Source of the DNA: Thioalkalivibrio sp.
GTDB taxonomy: Bacteria; Pseudomonadota; Gammaproteobacteria; Ectothiorhodospirales; Ectothiorhodospiraceae
Assembly (NCBI GenBank): GCA_011389655.1
Contig: JAABTX010000001.1
Location: 21,958 to 85,957 of the forward strand
Length of the DNA stretch: 64,000 nucleotides
Reading direction: 5' to 3'
Shown here: positions 10,401 through 19,209 of the stretch, in pieces
How positions within the stretch are numbered: position 1 is the stretch's first letter
Layout: each line of letters starts with the position of its first letter
Notes under the pieces: generated by a model
Told to the model about the DNA's origin: nothing
The model's input: the letters and a program-made list of their open reading frames with translations, nothing else
The model's database searches: none
Made by a program: the position numbers and the translations under genes

Positions 10401-10781
10401 GAACGCAGGCTCAAGCATTCGCCCCTGCGCGACGTCGCGGGAATGCTCCGTTCCTTCAGCTACGCAGGCGCCGCGGCGCTGGCGGACTGCACCGCCGAGC
10501 GACCGCTCGACCGTGAACGCCTGCTGCCGCACCTTCGGCATTGGGAAGGGGTCAGCACTGATGCCTTTCTCGCTGGTTATCGCGAGGCTGTGGCGGATTG
10601 TCGGGCATCTCCCGCGGATGTCGGGGACTTCAGCCGACTGACCCGTCTGTTCGTGATGGAAAAGGCCCTCTATGAATTGCGTTACGAACTGGATCACCGC
10701 CTGGACTGGGTCGGCATCCCGGTCGATGGCCTACTGAACCTGCTGGAGGAGACCGGCAGCGGAGAGAATGATGGGGCGTGA
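7443..10781 (+). CDS. treS: trehalose synthase (maltose alpha-D-glucosyltransferase) / maltokinase fusion
   Basis: The N-terminal GH13 TreS domain (about residues 10-560) interconverts trehalose and maltose. It has Asp210 in LRLDAIPYL, Glu252 in FLAEANQWP and NHDEL. The C-terminal maltokinase (Pep2/Mak) domain (about 590-1110) phosphorylates maltose to maltose-1-phosphate. It is an aminoglycoside-phosphotransferase-like fold with HHGDYHLGQ (catalytic Asp959) and IIDFEGEP. I chose ATG 7443 because GAGGTGG lies 6 nt upstream. ATG 7425, overlapping the glgE stop, is the alternative, and the frame stays open back to 7317. Fused TreS-Mak proteins are known, and together with GlgE and GlgB they form the trehalose-to-glucan route. 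Confidence 0.95.
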   Translation: MTAQEPGMQDDPLWYKDAIIYQMHVKAFLDSNDDGIGDFPGLTSKLDYIQDLGVNTLWLLPFYPSPMRDDGYDIADYRNIHPDYGTRRDFRAFMREAHRRGLRVITELVINHTSDQHPWFQAARKAPPGSRKHAFYVWSDSRERFPETRVIFTDSEVSNWTWDDAAGAYYWHRFFHHQPDLNHNNPEVVKAVIRLMRFWLDMGVDGLRLDAIPYLCVRDGTNNENLPETHAVLKRMRAEVDEHYGARMFLAEANQWPEDAREYCGDGDECHMVYHFPLMPRMYMAVAQEDRYPILEIMGQTPEIPDTCQWAIFLRNHDELTLEMVTDRERDYMYERYAADPRMRVNVGIRRRLAPLMENDPEKIKLMNSLLMSMPGSPIIYYGDEIGMGDNFFLGDRNGVRTPMQWSPDRNGGFSRADPQFLYLPPMMDPVYGYAAVNVEAQSREPSSLLNWMKRLIAVRKVHPAFGRGTLSFLQPGNRKILAYVREYGEESVLCVANLARSAQPVELDLARFKGRVPMELMGRTAFPPIGDLPYLLTLPGHAFYWFELASDAAAPVWHQEMLPSIELPVLVLSGGWQSFLPEPRPPGPGAASGVAVKLKKRLEDEVLPAFLREQRWFAAKGQALVAVEVAQVSQWAAADGEWLLMWVRCRFEGGVTQTYLLPLGLVWGDIDEDPVRVMLPAAVARVREKARVGVLHDAAVAEDFVHALVAAMARPSDEPLGSGMLRFRPSAAYAELAGATPHRNLRRPGAEGTNSTVVIGDGLFLKLYRRIQPGLSPELEMGRYLTEVSPFPNISPLAGSVEYQGPDEEPSTLALLQGYVANQGDGWNYSVDYLVRHFEDCLARPDEITADVHVDYQRLMHTLGQRTGELHVALARPGSDPAFAPEPMQSGDLESWGNRVREEVHASLDLLAGRRGALPGEVSPAVERLLQARHAFLRRIPEWTGREVDAVKIRHHGDYHLGQVLLTENDFVIIDFEGEPIRPIAERRLKHSPLRDVAGMLRSFSYAGAAALADCTAERPLDRERLLPHLRHWEGVSTDAFLAGYREAVADCRASPADVGDFSRLTRLFVMEKALYELRYELDHRLDWVGIPVDGLLNLLEETGSGENDGA

Positions 10782-10877
10782 GGCGCTGCGGCCCCGCGTC
10801 GGCTGCGCGGTCGCAGCCGGCGCGTTGCTTCCGGCCCCGACGTCGGATCCGTCCGGGCGACCGATCGGGAGGCTTCG

Positions 10878-12845
10878 ATGCCGGAGGTCGTGAGCCGCCA
10901 GGGATGCGCCGCGGTTCCATTGCCGGACCCCGCGATCACCGAGGCATTGCGCGTGCTCGGCAAGCGACGTCTTGCGCTTGCCATCCACGACAGCTGTCTT
11001 CCGGGTCTGCCCGGCGAGGACATCGGGCGGGGCGCGCTCTACAGCCGGGGGGCACTGGAATTCCTGGCCTTCCTGCGCGGCCTGGGTTTCGACAGCATCC
11101 AGTTGGGCCCCTTGGGACAGACGCCGCGCAACGACCCCTCGCCCTACAACGGCACCGTGTTCTCCCGGAACATCCTGAACCTGGATCCGGGCAGCCTGGC
11201 TGCCCGCGGTGAAGGGGCCGGCCTGCTCGATCCCGGCGCCCTCGAAGGCCGGGTCCGGGAGTGCCCCTGCGATGATGGATCCCGCAGCGTTCACGGCTAT
11301 GCCTTCGATGCCGGGCACGCAATGCTGGAGGAGATCCACCGAAACTTCGCGGCGGCGCGGCAACGGGGCGATCCGGGGGCCTTCAAGCTCGATGCGGAAC
11401 TACGTGTCTTTACCGCCCAGAATCGCGACTGGCTCCAACCCGACGCGCTCTATCACGTGCTCTGGCGGCACCATGGACAGAGGCGCCATCGGCACTGGCC
11501 GGTGATCGACCCCGCCTGTCCGGATGCGGACCTGTACCGGCATGTCGGCCAGGGATCGGACCCGTGCAGATCCCGCCGGGAGGCCCTGTTCGAGGCGCAT
11601 CGTGATGCGCTTGAACGCTATCGCCTGGGGCAGTTCCTGGTGCAGCGGCAGCACGCACGGTTCCACTCCGAGGCGAAGAGGCTCGGGCTAAGACTCTACG
11701 GCGATCTCCAGGTCGGTCTCTCGGACTGTGACGAGTGGATCCGTGGCGGATTGCTGCTGGCGGATTACCGCATGGGGGCGCCACCGAGCCGCACCAATCG
11801 CGACGGACAGCCCTGGGGCTACGGGGTGTACGACCCGGATCAGTATCGCGATGCCGACGGTGCCGCCGGTCCCGTGCTCCGCTTCATGCATGCCCGGATC
11901 GAAAAGATGCTCGGGGAGCTCGATGGCCTGCGCATCGATCACCCGCACGGTCTGGTGTGCCCCTGGGTGTACCGCGCCGATGATCCCGATCCGTATCACG
12001 CGGTGCAGCATGGCGCGCGCCTGTTCTCATCGCCACAGCTGCCCGATCACCCGACCCTTGCCCGTTATGCGCTCGTCGGGGTGGCGCAGTTGAACCAGTC
12101 TGTTCCCCGCCACGCGGACGACTGGGTGCGGTGGCTGCGGCCGGATCAGGTCGAGCGCTACGCGCCGTTGCTGGAGACGGTGGTGAAGGTGGTTCGGGAA
12201 CATGGCGGCTCGAGCGCGGACATCCCCTGCGAGGTGCTGAGCACATTGCCTCATCCGGTGGCGGCTGTCATCGGTCGCCTGGGGTTGGGTCGGTTTCGGG
12301 TGACGCAGAAGGCGGACCCCCGCAACCGTGACGACGTCTATCGCAGCGAGAACGCCGAGGCCCGGGACTGGATCATGGTCGGGACTCACGACACGCCGTC
12401 ACTCTGGCATCTGGCCCGCCGGTGGATGGAGGACGGTGAGCGGGCCCGGCAGGAGGCGGAGGATCTTGCCGCGCGACTCGTCACGCCGCCGGAACGGGAG
12501 CGCTTCGCGCGCGAATTGGCAGGGGATCGCAACAAGCTGGTGCATGCCAAGTGGGCGGATGCGTTCGCCAGCCCGGCAGAACAGGTCATGGTGTTCTTCG
12601 CCGATCTGCTCGGCCAGGAGCAGACCTACAACCGGGCCGGTTTCGTCGATGCCGAAAACTGGACCCTGCGGGTGCCGCGCGACTACGCGACGGCCTTCCC
12701 GCGTAAGGTGGCCCGGGGTGAGGCCCTGGACCTGCACTGCGTACTGGCCCTGGCGCTGCAGGCGCGAGGCCACGATTTCGCGGATATGCACCGCGAACTG
12801 ATCCAGCGTCTGCGCCAACGGGCTGATCGCTGGTGGACCGGGTGA
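10878..12845 (+). CDS. malQ: 4-alpha-glucanotransferase (amylomaltase, GH77)
   Basis: A 655-residue GH77 enzyme that transfers glucan segments between malto-oligosaccharides and releases glucose. The nucleophile is Asp354 (LRIDHPHG), the acid/base is Glu452 (IPCEVLST), and the transition-state Asp505 is in GTHDTPS. The N-terminal part has the usual QLGPLGQTP..NDPSPYNG substrate-site sequence. It lies 96 nt after treS on the same strand and closes the alpha-glucan operon. ATG 10878 follows a GGGAGGC Shine-Dalgarno-like stretch. Confidence 0.93.
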   Translation: MPEVVSRQGCAAVPLPDPAITEALRVLGKRRLALAIHDSCLPGLPGEDIGRGALYSRGALEFLAFLRGLGFDSIQLGPLGQTPRNDPSPYNGTVFSRNILNLDPGSLAARGEGAGLLDPGALEGRVRECPCDDGSRSVHGYAFDAGHAMLEEIHRNFAAARQRGDPGAFKLDAELRVFTAQNRDWLQPDALYHVLWRHHGQRRHRHWPVIDPACPDADLYRHVGQGSDPCRSRREALFEAHRDALERYRLGQFLVQRQHARFHSEAKRLGLRLYGDLQVGLSDCDEWIRGGLLLADYRMGAPPSRTNRDGQPWGYGVYDPDQYRDADGAAGPVLRFMHARIEKMLGELDGLRIDHPHGLVCPWVYRADDPDPYHAVQHGARLFSSPQLPDHPTLARYALVGVAQLNQSVPRHADDWVRWLRPDQVERYAPLLETVVKVVREHGGSSADIPCEVLSTLPHPVAAVIGRLGLGRFRVTQKADPRNRDDVYRSENAEARDWIMVGTHDTPSLWHLARRWMEDGERARQEAEDLAARLVTPPERERFARELAGDRNKLVHAKWADAFASPAEQVMVFFADLLGQEQTYNRAGFVDAENWTLRVPRDYATAFPRKVARGEALDLHCVLALALQARGHDFADMHRELIQRLRQRADRWWTG

Positions 12846-12966
12846 TGACATCGTTGGCGATGCGCGTGCGCCCGCGATCTTATGAACCGGCCCGCTCCTG
12901 GGTTCGGGGGCAGGTAGCGCAGGGAAGATCCCTGCTCGGGGTCACCCTTTCCGGAGGCGCCATGAC

Positions 12967-15627
12967 ATGAGTGCCCAGACCATCGACCAGCTCCTCTCTT
13001 CCCGTTCCGTATCCGAGGACCAGACGGCGATCGTCGTGATGAGCCGCGAGAGTTCCGACGCCACCTCGCGGGCGGCCCTTTTCGAACGGGCGGGCCGGCT
13101 GGCGGCCGGTCTGGAGAAAGCGGGGCTGGAGCGCGGCGACCGGATCGTGATCCTCGCTCCGAACAGTGCCGACTGGGTGGTCTCCGCGCTCGGGGTGATG
13201 AATGCCGGGGGCGCGTTGGTGCCGCTGGACACGCAGATGCCGCGCGAGGACCTGGAACATGCCCTCTCCGATTCCCAGCCGCGCTTCGTCTTCACCACGT
13301 CCAGGCTCGAGGACCGTCTGCCGGACGGTCTGGGCGATGTACCGGTCTACCTCCTGGATGCCGAGCCGGATGCCGCGGAGGCCTGGGAAGGTCTCCTGAA
13401 GGAGGAACCGGCGTCATCCGTCGCGGAATCGGACGATATCGCGGCCATCTTCTACACCTCCGGGACCACGGGGCCGCCGAAGGGCGTGCCACTGACGCAC
13501 CGGAACCTGAGCAGCAACGTGGAGGCGCTGTGCGAGCAGGAACTCGCGGACGACCGCGACCGGGTGCTCGTGCCGCTGCCGTTCCATCACGTGTATCCCT
13601 TCACGGTCGGCATCCTGATCCCCATGACCATCGGCGCGCCGATCATCGTGCCCTTCTCCCTGGTGGGACCGCAGATCGTGCGTGCGCTGCAGGAAGGCGA
13701 GGCGACCGTGATGCTGGGGGTGCCCCGGCTTTACGAGGCCATATGGCAGGCCCTGCAGGACAGGGTCTCGAGTCGCGGCCGAATCCCCGCGCTGGTGTTC
13801 CGGCAGACGCTGGGCGTGTCGCGGCTCGCGCGCCGCAGGCTCGGGCTGCGTCTGGGACGGAAGCTGTTCAAGGGCCTGCACAAGCGCCTGGCCCCGCGCC
13901 TGCGGCTGGTGGTCGCGGGCGGAGCCGCGCTGGACCCCGACCTCGGGCGCAACCTGCTGGCGCTGGGTTGGGAAGTCGGCACCGGCTACGGTCTCAGCGA
14001 GACCTCTCCGATCCTCACCTACAATCCGCCGGACCGCCTGAAGCTCGAGGCCGCCGGTCTCCCCCTGCCCGGAGTGGAACTCGCAATCGACGATTCCGAT
14101 TCCGGGGACGGGCGGGGCGAGCTGATGGTACGGGGGCCGAACGTGTTCGCGGGCTACCTGAATCTTCCCGGGAAGAACGAGGAGGACTTCGAGGAGGGCG
14201 GCTGGTTCCGCACCGGCGACACCGGCGAGATCGACGAGGACGGCTACCTGCACCTGCACGGTCGTGAATCCTCGATGATCCTGCTCTCCGGCGGGGAGAA
14301 CGTGGATCCGGAACGGGTGGAGGATACCCTGCAGGCGATCGAAGAGGTGCGGGAGATCGGCGTCCTTGAGCACGAAGATCGCCTGGCGGCGGTCGTGGTG
14401 CCGGAGTCGGACCTGCTGCGCGAGGTGACCGGCGAGGACCTCGAGCAGCGGGTCAGGGAAGTGGTGAAGAAGGCGGCGAAGGATCTGCCGAGCCATCACC
14501 GTCCGGGCGAACTGCGCATTGCCCTCGATCCGCTGCCCCGCACCCGCCTCGGCAAGCTGCGGCGGCACAAGCTGGAGGAGCTCTTCGAGGAGCTGGGGAA
14601 GGAAGACGCGGTATCCGAGGCACGACCCGAGCCGGTCTCCCCGGAGTCGATGGCGCCCGAGGACCAGCAGTTGCTGTCGGATCCGGGGGCGGAGAAGACC
14701 TGGAATTACCTCGCCGAGCGCTTCCACGATCTTCGCCTGACCCCGGACACCAGCCTCGCCGACGAACTGGGGATCGATTCGCTCAGCTGGGTGGACCTCA
14801 CGCTTGCGCTTCAGGATCGCGCCGGTATCGACCTCGACGACTCCGCGATCGAACGGGTCGAGACGGTCCGGGACCTCCTGCAGGAGGCGGCCGGGGCCTC
14901 CGAGGCCCGGGAGGGCCGGGGCGAACTGAAGAAGCAGCTCGAGGACCCGGAATCAATGCTCGACGAGGACCAGCGAAGGGCCCTGGAACCCCCGGGGCCG
15001 ACTCGCCGCGTCGTCGGTTGGCTGCTGCTGGGCCCTGCGCGGGTGCTCTCGCGCCTGTTGATGCGCGTAGAGGTGCGCGGCAGTCTTCCGGACGACGGCC
15101 CCTGCATCATCGCGCCGCGTCACCTGAGCTTCGTGGACCCCCTGGCGCTGCTGCCCGCTCTCGGCAGGCGGGACCTCGAGTCGCTCTACTGGGCGGGCCT
15201 GCAGGAGTACCTGTTTTCCAACCGGGTGTCACGGGCCTTCAGCCGGATCGCGCGGGTCCTGCCGATTGACCCCGGATCCGCACCGCGCAGGAGTCTCGCT
15301 CTGGCGGCGGCCTGCGTGGCGCGTGGCCACGGGCTGATCTGGTTTCCGGAAGGGCAGCGTTCTCCGGACGGCACGCTGCAGCGCCTGCGGCCCGGGATCG
15401 GGCTGGTTCTCGCCGCGCAGCCGGTGCCGGTGGTGCCGGTCTGGATCGACGGCACCCGGGAGGTGATGGCACCCGGGCAGCACTTCCCGCGTCCGGGCAG
15501 ACGGGTACGCGTGACCGTCGGCGATCCGGTCGCACCCGAGACCTACGGCAGCGACGAGCGCGAGATCGTGAAGGCCCTGCAGTCGGCGCTGGAGGATCTG
15601 GGCGAGTCATCGGAGGCGCGGGGATAA
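12967..15627 (+). CDS. AMP-dependent acyl ligase / acyl carrier protein / PlsC acyltransferase fusion
   Basis: An 886-residue multidomain protein. Residues about 1-540 are an AMP-forming ligase (YTSGTTGPPKG, about 163-173; GYGLSETSP; FRTGDTGEIDEDGY). Residues about 575-645 are an acyl carrier domain with the phosphopantetheine site ELGIDSLSW (Ser605). Residues about 690-880 are a PlsC-type acyltransferase (His719-X4-Asp724 in HLSFVD, and FPEGQRSPDG). Family logic: the ligase activates a fatty acid, loads it on the internal ACP, and the acyltransferase moves it to a lysophospholipid or similar acceptor. This recalls E. coli Aas, which lacks the internal ACP and has the domains in reverse order. 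The start ATG has GGAGG upstream, and another ATG 5 nt earlier hits a stop at once. The natural acceptor is unknown. Confidence 0.85.
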   Translation: MSAQTIDQLLSSRSVSEDQTAIVVMSRESSDATSRAALFERAGRLAAGLEKAGLERGDRIVILAPNSADWVVSALGVMNAGGALVPLDTQMPREDLEHALSDSQPRFVFTTSRLEDRLPDGLGDVPVYLLDAEPDAAEAWEGLLKEEPASSVAESDDIAAIFYTSGTTGPPKGVPLTHRNLSSNVEALCEQELADDRDRVLVPLPFHHVYPFTVGILIPMTIGAPIIVPFSLVGPQIVRALQEGEATVMLGVPRLYEAIWQALQDRVSSRGRIPALVFRQTLGVSRLARRRLGLRLGRKLFKGLHKRLAPRLRLVVAGGAALDPDLGRNLLALGWEVGTGYGLSETSPILTYNPPDRLKLEAAGLPLPGVELAIDDSDSGDGRGELMVRGPNVFAGYLNLPGKNEEDFEEGGWFRTGDTGEIDEDGYLHLHGRESSMILLSGGENVDPERVEDTLQAIEEVREIGVLEHEDRLAAVVVPESDLLREVTGEDLEQRVREVVKKAAKDLPSHHRPGELRIALDPLPRTRLGKLRRHKLEELFEELGKEDAVSEARPEPVSPESMAPEDQQLLSDPGAEKTWNYLAERFHDLRLTPDTSLADELGIDSLSWVDLTLALQDRAGIDLDDSAIERVETVRDLLQEAAGASEAREGRGELKKQLEDPESMLDEDQRRALEPPGPTRRVVGWLLLGPARVLSRLLMRVEVRGSLPDDGPCIIAPRHLSFVDPLALLPALGRRDLESLYWAGLQEYLFSNRVSRAFSRIARVLPIDPGSAPRRSLALAAACVARGHGLIWFPEGQRSPDGTLQRLRPGIGLVLAAQPVPVVPVWIDGTREVMAPGQHFPRPGRRVRVTVGDPVAPETYGSDEREIVKALQSALEDLGESSEARG

Positions 15628-15666
15628 CCGAGGGGACGGGGAGGGACGGGAACGCCGGAGGGGACG

Positions 15667-15692
15667 GGGGACAGATTGATAAATCTGTCCCC
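15667..15692. repeat. perfect hairpin GGGGACAGATT / AATCTGTCCCC
   Basis: An 11-bp perfect inverted repeat with a GATA loop lies 50 nt upstream of the ppsA start, within a G-rich spacer. The GGGACAGATT...AATCTGTCCC core is widely dispersed in proteobacterial intergenic regions (recalled, not searched). It could act as a terminator-like or mRNA-structural element, but no T-run follows. Confidence 0.6.
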
Positions 15693-15741
15693 GGGGGGCC
15701 GGAGCCGGGGGGCCGCCAAACACGACAGGAGGACGTGAAAA

Positions 15742-18159
15742 ATGAGCGACAAAGCGCTGATTTTAAGCCTATCGGAACTGACCCAGAACGACTCGGATGA
15801 GGTGGGCGGCAAGAACGCGAGCCTCGGCGAGATGATCGCGACCCTCGAGGCACAGGGCATTCGCGTACCGGGAGGCTTTGCGACCACGGCCGCGGCCTAC
15901 TGGCGCTTCATCGACGACAACGGGCTTCGCGACCCGATCGCAGAGGCCATGGGCAAGCTGAAATCCGACCAGTCCAACCTGAAGTCCGTCGGCGCGGAAG
16001 TGCGCGGCATGATCGAGAAGGGGCACTGGCCGGAGGACCTCGAACACGCGATCGTCGAGGCCTACGATGAAATGCGGCGCGAGACCGGCAGTAAGGAGCT
16101 GGATGTTGCGGTGCGTTCCTCGGCCACGGCGGAGGATCTCCCCAGCGCCAGCTTCGCAGGCCAGCTCGAGACCTACCTGAACATACGGGGGCACGAGGCC
16201 CTGCTCGCTGCCTGCCGGAACTGCTACGCCTCCCTGTTCACGAATCGCGCCATCGCCTATCGGGAGCGGCAGGGCTTTGATCACCTGCAGATCGCGCTGT
16301 CCGTTGGGGTCCAGCGGATGGTGCGTTCCGACAAGGCCGGATCGGGGGTGATGTTCTCGCTGGACACGGAGACCGGGTATCCCGGGGTGGTCCTGATCAA
16401 TGCCGCCTGGGGCCTGGGCGAGACGGTGGTGCAAGGCAGCGTCGATCCGGACGAATACCACGTGTTCAAGCCACTCCTTGCGCAGGCGAAGCCGGAGGGC
16501 CCGCTGCTGCCGATCATCGAAAGGCGTCTCGGGGGCAAGGAGATCAAGCTGGTCTATGCCCGCAAGAAGGGGGACGAGAGTCCCGCGCGGACCGTGGAGA
16601 CCACGAAGAAGGAGCGCGCCGCCTTCGTGCTGTCGGACCCGGAGATCCTGACGCTCGGCCGCTGGGGCGCGCTGATCGAGGCCCATTACGGCAAGCCGAT
16701 GGATATCGAATGGGCCAAGGACGGGGAGAGCGGCGACCTGTTCATCGTGCAGGCGCGCCCGGAGACCGTGCATTCGCAGAGGGCCAACGAACCGTTCCGC
16801 TCCTGGAGGCTGGTGTCCCGGGGCAAGAAACTGGTTGAGGGTGTGGCCATCGGCGACTCGGTGGCGACCGGCGCGGTCCGGGTGCTGAAGAGCCCGGAGG
16901 AGAGCGGCAAGCTGCGCCAGGGGGACGTGCTGGTCACCGGCATGACCGATCCGGACTGGGTGCCCGTGATGAAGAAGGCGGCGGCGCTGGTCACCGATCA
17001 GGGTGGACGCACCAGCCACGCGGCGATCGTCTCCCGGGAGCTGGGTCTGACGGCGGTGGTCGGTGCCGGAGATGCCAGCTCGAGCCTGAAGGACGGGCAG
17101 GAGGTGACGGTCTCCTGCGCCGAGGGGCAGCGGGGGTTCGTCTACGAGGGCGAATCGGAGGTGGAGGTCAGCGAAACCGATCCCGACGAGGTCGAGGACA
17201 CGCGGACCGACATCATGATCAACCTCGCGAACCCTGGTGCGGCCTACCGCTGGTGGCGGCTGCCTGCGAAGGGAATCGGGCTGGCCCGAATCGAGTTCAT
17301 CATCGGCAACGACATCAAGGTGCACCCGCTGGCCCTGATGCACCCGGATCGCGTCGAGGACAAGGCCGCGAGGAAGACGATGGCCGAACTGATCCGCGGT
17401 TACGAGGATGGTGCGACATTCTTCGTCGACCGCATGGCACGGGGAATCGCCCGGCTGGCGGCTGCACAGTGGCCAAATCCCGCAATCGTCCGGCTCTCGG
17501 ACTTCAAGACCAACGAATACGCCGGCCTGATCGGGGGGCGTGGCTTCGAGCCGGAAGAGGCCAATCCGATGCTGGGCTGGCGGGGTGCGAGCCGTTATGT
17601 GGACGGCCCCTATGCCGAGGCCTTCGCGCTCGAATGTGCCGCGGTGCGTCGTGCCCGGGAGGAGATCGGCCTGGAGAATATCCGGGTGATGATCCCCTTC
17701 TGCCGAACGGTCGACGAGGCCGACCGCGTGCTGGCCACGATGGCGGAGCACGGGCTGGTGCGCGGCAAGGCAGGACTGGAGATCTACATGATGGTCGAGA
17801 TCCCGTCGAACGTGATCCTGGCGCGCGACTTCGGGGCCCGGGTCGACGGCTTCTCCATCGGGACCAACGACCTGACCCAGCTGGTGCTGGGTGTCGACCG
17901 CGACAACGATCTCCTCGCGTCGCTGTTCGATGCCCGCGATCCTGCGGTGAAGGCCGCGATCGCCGAGCTGCTGGAAAAGGCGCGGGATGTCGGCGTAAAG
18001 ACCGGCCTGTGCGGTCAGGCCCCGAGCGATCACCCCGAGTTCGCCGCGTTTCTGGTGGAGCAGGGAATCGACAGCATCTCGGTGAGCCCGGACAGCTTCA
18101 TGGCCGTGAAACGGATCGTGGCCCGGGCCGAAGCGAAAAAGGGCTCGCGGGATGAGTGA
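15742..18159 (+). CDS. ppsA: phosphoenolpyruvate synthase (pyruvate, water dikinase)
   Basis: An 805-residue enzyme that converts pyruvate plus ATP to PEP, AMP and phosphate, the entry to gluconeogenesis. The N-terminal ATP-grasp domain starts VGGKNASLGEM and contains RSSATAEDLPSASFAGQ. The central swivelling domain has the phospho-histidine motif GGRTSHAAI (His426). The C-terminal PEP/pyruvate domain has SIGTNDLTQ and GLCGQAPSD. Length and domain order match the family. AGGAGG precedes the ATG at good spacing. pfkB follows 66 nt downstream, so opposing glycolytic-node enzymes sit side by side. Confidence 0.96.
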   Translation: MSDKALILSLSELTQNDSDEVGGKNASLGEMIATLEAQGIRVPGGFATTAAAYWRFIDDNGLRDPIAEAMGKLKSDQSNLKSVGAEVRGMIEKGHWPEDLEHAIVEAYDEMRRETGSKELDVAVRSSATAEDLPSASFAGQLETYLNIRGHEALLAACRNCYASLFTNRAIAYRERQGFDHLQIALSVGVQRMVRSDKAGSGVMFSLDTETGYPGVVLINAAWGLGETVVQGSVDPDEYHVFKPLLAQAKPEGPLLPIIERRLGGKEIKLVYARKKGDESPARTVETTKKERAAFVLSDPEILTLGRWGALIEAHYGKPMDIEWAKDGESGDLFIVQARPETVHSQRANEPFRSWRLVSRGKKLVEGVAIGDSVATGAVRVLKSPEESGKLRQGDVLVTGMTDPDWVPVMKKAAALVTDQGGRTSHAAIVSRELGLTAVVGAGDASSSLKDGQEVTVSCAEGQRGFVYEGESEVEVSETDPDEVEDTRTDIMINLANPGAAYRWWRLPAKGIGLARIEFIIGNDIKVHPLALMHPDRVEDKAARKTMAELIRGYEDGATFFVDRMARGIARLAAAQWPNPAIVRLSDFKTNEYAGLIGGRGFEPEEANPMLGWRGASRYVDGPYAEAFALECAAVRRAREEIGLENIRVMIPFCRTVDEADRVLATMAEHGLVRGKAGLEIYMMVEIPSNVILARDFGARVDGFSIGTNDLTQLVLGVDRDNDLLASLFDARDPAVKAAIAELLEKARDVGVKTGLCGQAPSDHPEFAAFLVEQGIDSISVSPDSFMAVKRIVARAEAKKGSRDE

Positions 18160-18225
18160 GGCGCAAAGTCCTAGCCCGGCTGCGGTGTCCGTGAACACCC
18201 CCACGCAGAAATCCGAGGAAATGCC

Positions 18226-19155
18226 ATGCAACCCGTGATCACGCTCACGATGAATCCCGCACTGGACGTCAGCACCTCGGTCGACGAGGTGGTCAGTACA
18301 CACAAGCTTCGCTGTTCGGGTGCCCGCTTTGATCCCGGCGGCGGTGGCGTCAATGTCGCCCGCGTGATCGCGCGCCTGGGAGGCAGGGCCACCGCCCTCT
18401 TTGCCGTGGGCGGCGCCATCGGCGACGTGTACTGGGGGTTGCTGGAGGCCGAGCTGGACCGGGCGCGGCCGATCGAAATCGAGGGCAACACCCGCCAGAG
18501 CTTCAACGTGAACGAGGAATCCACCGGCAAAGAGTACCGCTTCGTGCTGGAAGGCCCGAAATGGCAGGATAGGGAGTGGCGCGGGGCTCTGGATCGCGTT
18601 GAGGAGGCGCTGTCGGAAGGAGAGTACCTGGTGGTGAGCGGCAGTCTGCCGGACGGGGTTCCCGACGACTTCACGGCCCGGGTGGCCCGACTCGCGAAGC
18701 GGGCAGGAGCCCGGTGCGTCGTCGATGCCTCCGGTGCCGCGCTGGAGGCGGCACTGGACGAAGGGGTCTTCCTGGTCAAGCCCAACAAGCGGGAGCTGCG
18801 CGATCTCACCGGGGCACGCCTGGATTCCCGGGAGGAGCAGGAAGACGTGTTGCGGCGGATCCTGGAAGATGACGGCTCCGAGATCGTCGTGCTGAGCCTT
18901 GGCGGTGACGGCGCGCTGTTTGCGTCGAGTGACGGCATCTTTCACCTCGCCGCCCCGGAGGTGGAGGCCCGCAGCGCGGTGGGTGCCGGCGACAGTTTCC
19001 TGGCTGCGCTGGTCCTGCGCCTCGCCGCGGGCGACTCACTCGAGGATGCCGGCCGCCACGCGGTGGCGGCAGGCGCGGCTGCGCTGCTGAGCGAGGGTAC
19101 CGAATTATGCCGGGCCGAGGATGTCGAGCGGGTTTACCGGGAGCTTTCATCCTGA
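18226..19155 (+). CDS. pfkB: PfkB-family 6-phosphofructokinase (Pfk-2 type)
   Basis: A 309-residue ribokinase-fold sugar kinase. The N-terminal pattern TLTMNPALD...KLRCSGARFDPGGGGVNVARVIARLGG closely resembles E. coli Pfk-2. The catalytic base is Asp256 in VGAGDSF, and the anion hole is in the same motif. Expected reaction: fructose-6-P to fructose-1,6-bisphosphate. 1-phosphofructokinase or tagatose-6-P kinase is less likely given the GGGGVNVAR match and the absence of PTS genes. A GAGGAA ribosome site precedes the ATG. Confidence 0.85.
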   Translation: MQPVITLTMNPALDVSTSVDEVVSTHKLRCSGARFDPGGGGVNVARVIARLGGRATALFAVGGAIGDVYWGLLEAELDRARPIEIEGNTRQSFNVNEESTGKEYRFVLEGPKWQDREWRGALDRVEEALSEGEYLVVSGSLPDGVPDDFTARVARLAKRAGARCVVDASGAALEAALDEGVFLVKPNKRELRDLTGARLDSREEQEDVLRRILEDDGSEIVVLSLGGDGALFASSDGIFHLAAPEVEARSAVGAGDSFLAALVLRLAAGDSLEDAGRHAVAAGAAALLSEGTELCRAEDVERVYRELSS

Positions 19156-19209
19156 GGTCACCCGGCACCCTCACCCAGCGAAGTTCCAGACTGTGCATGG
19201 AGACGTGGA

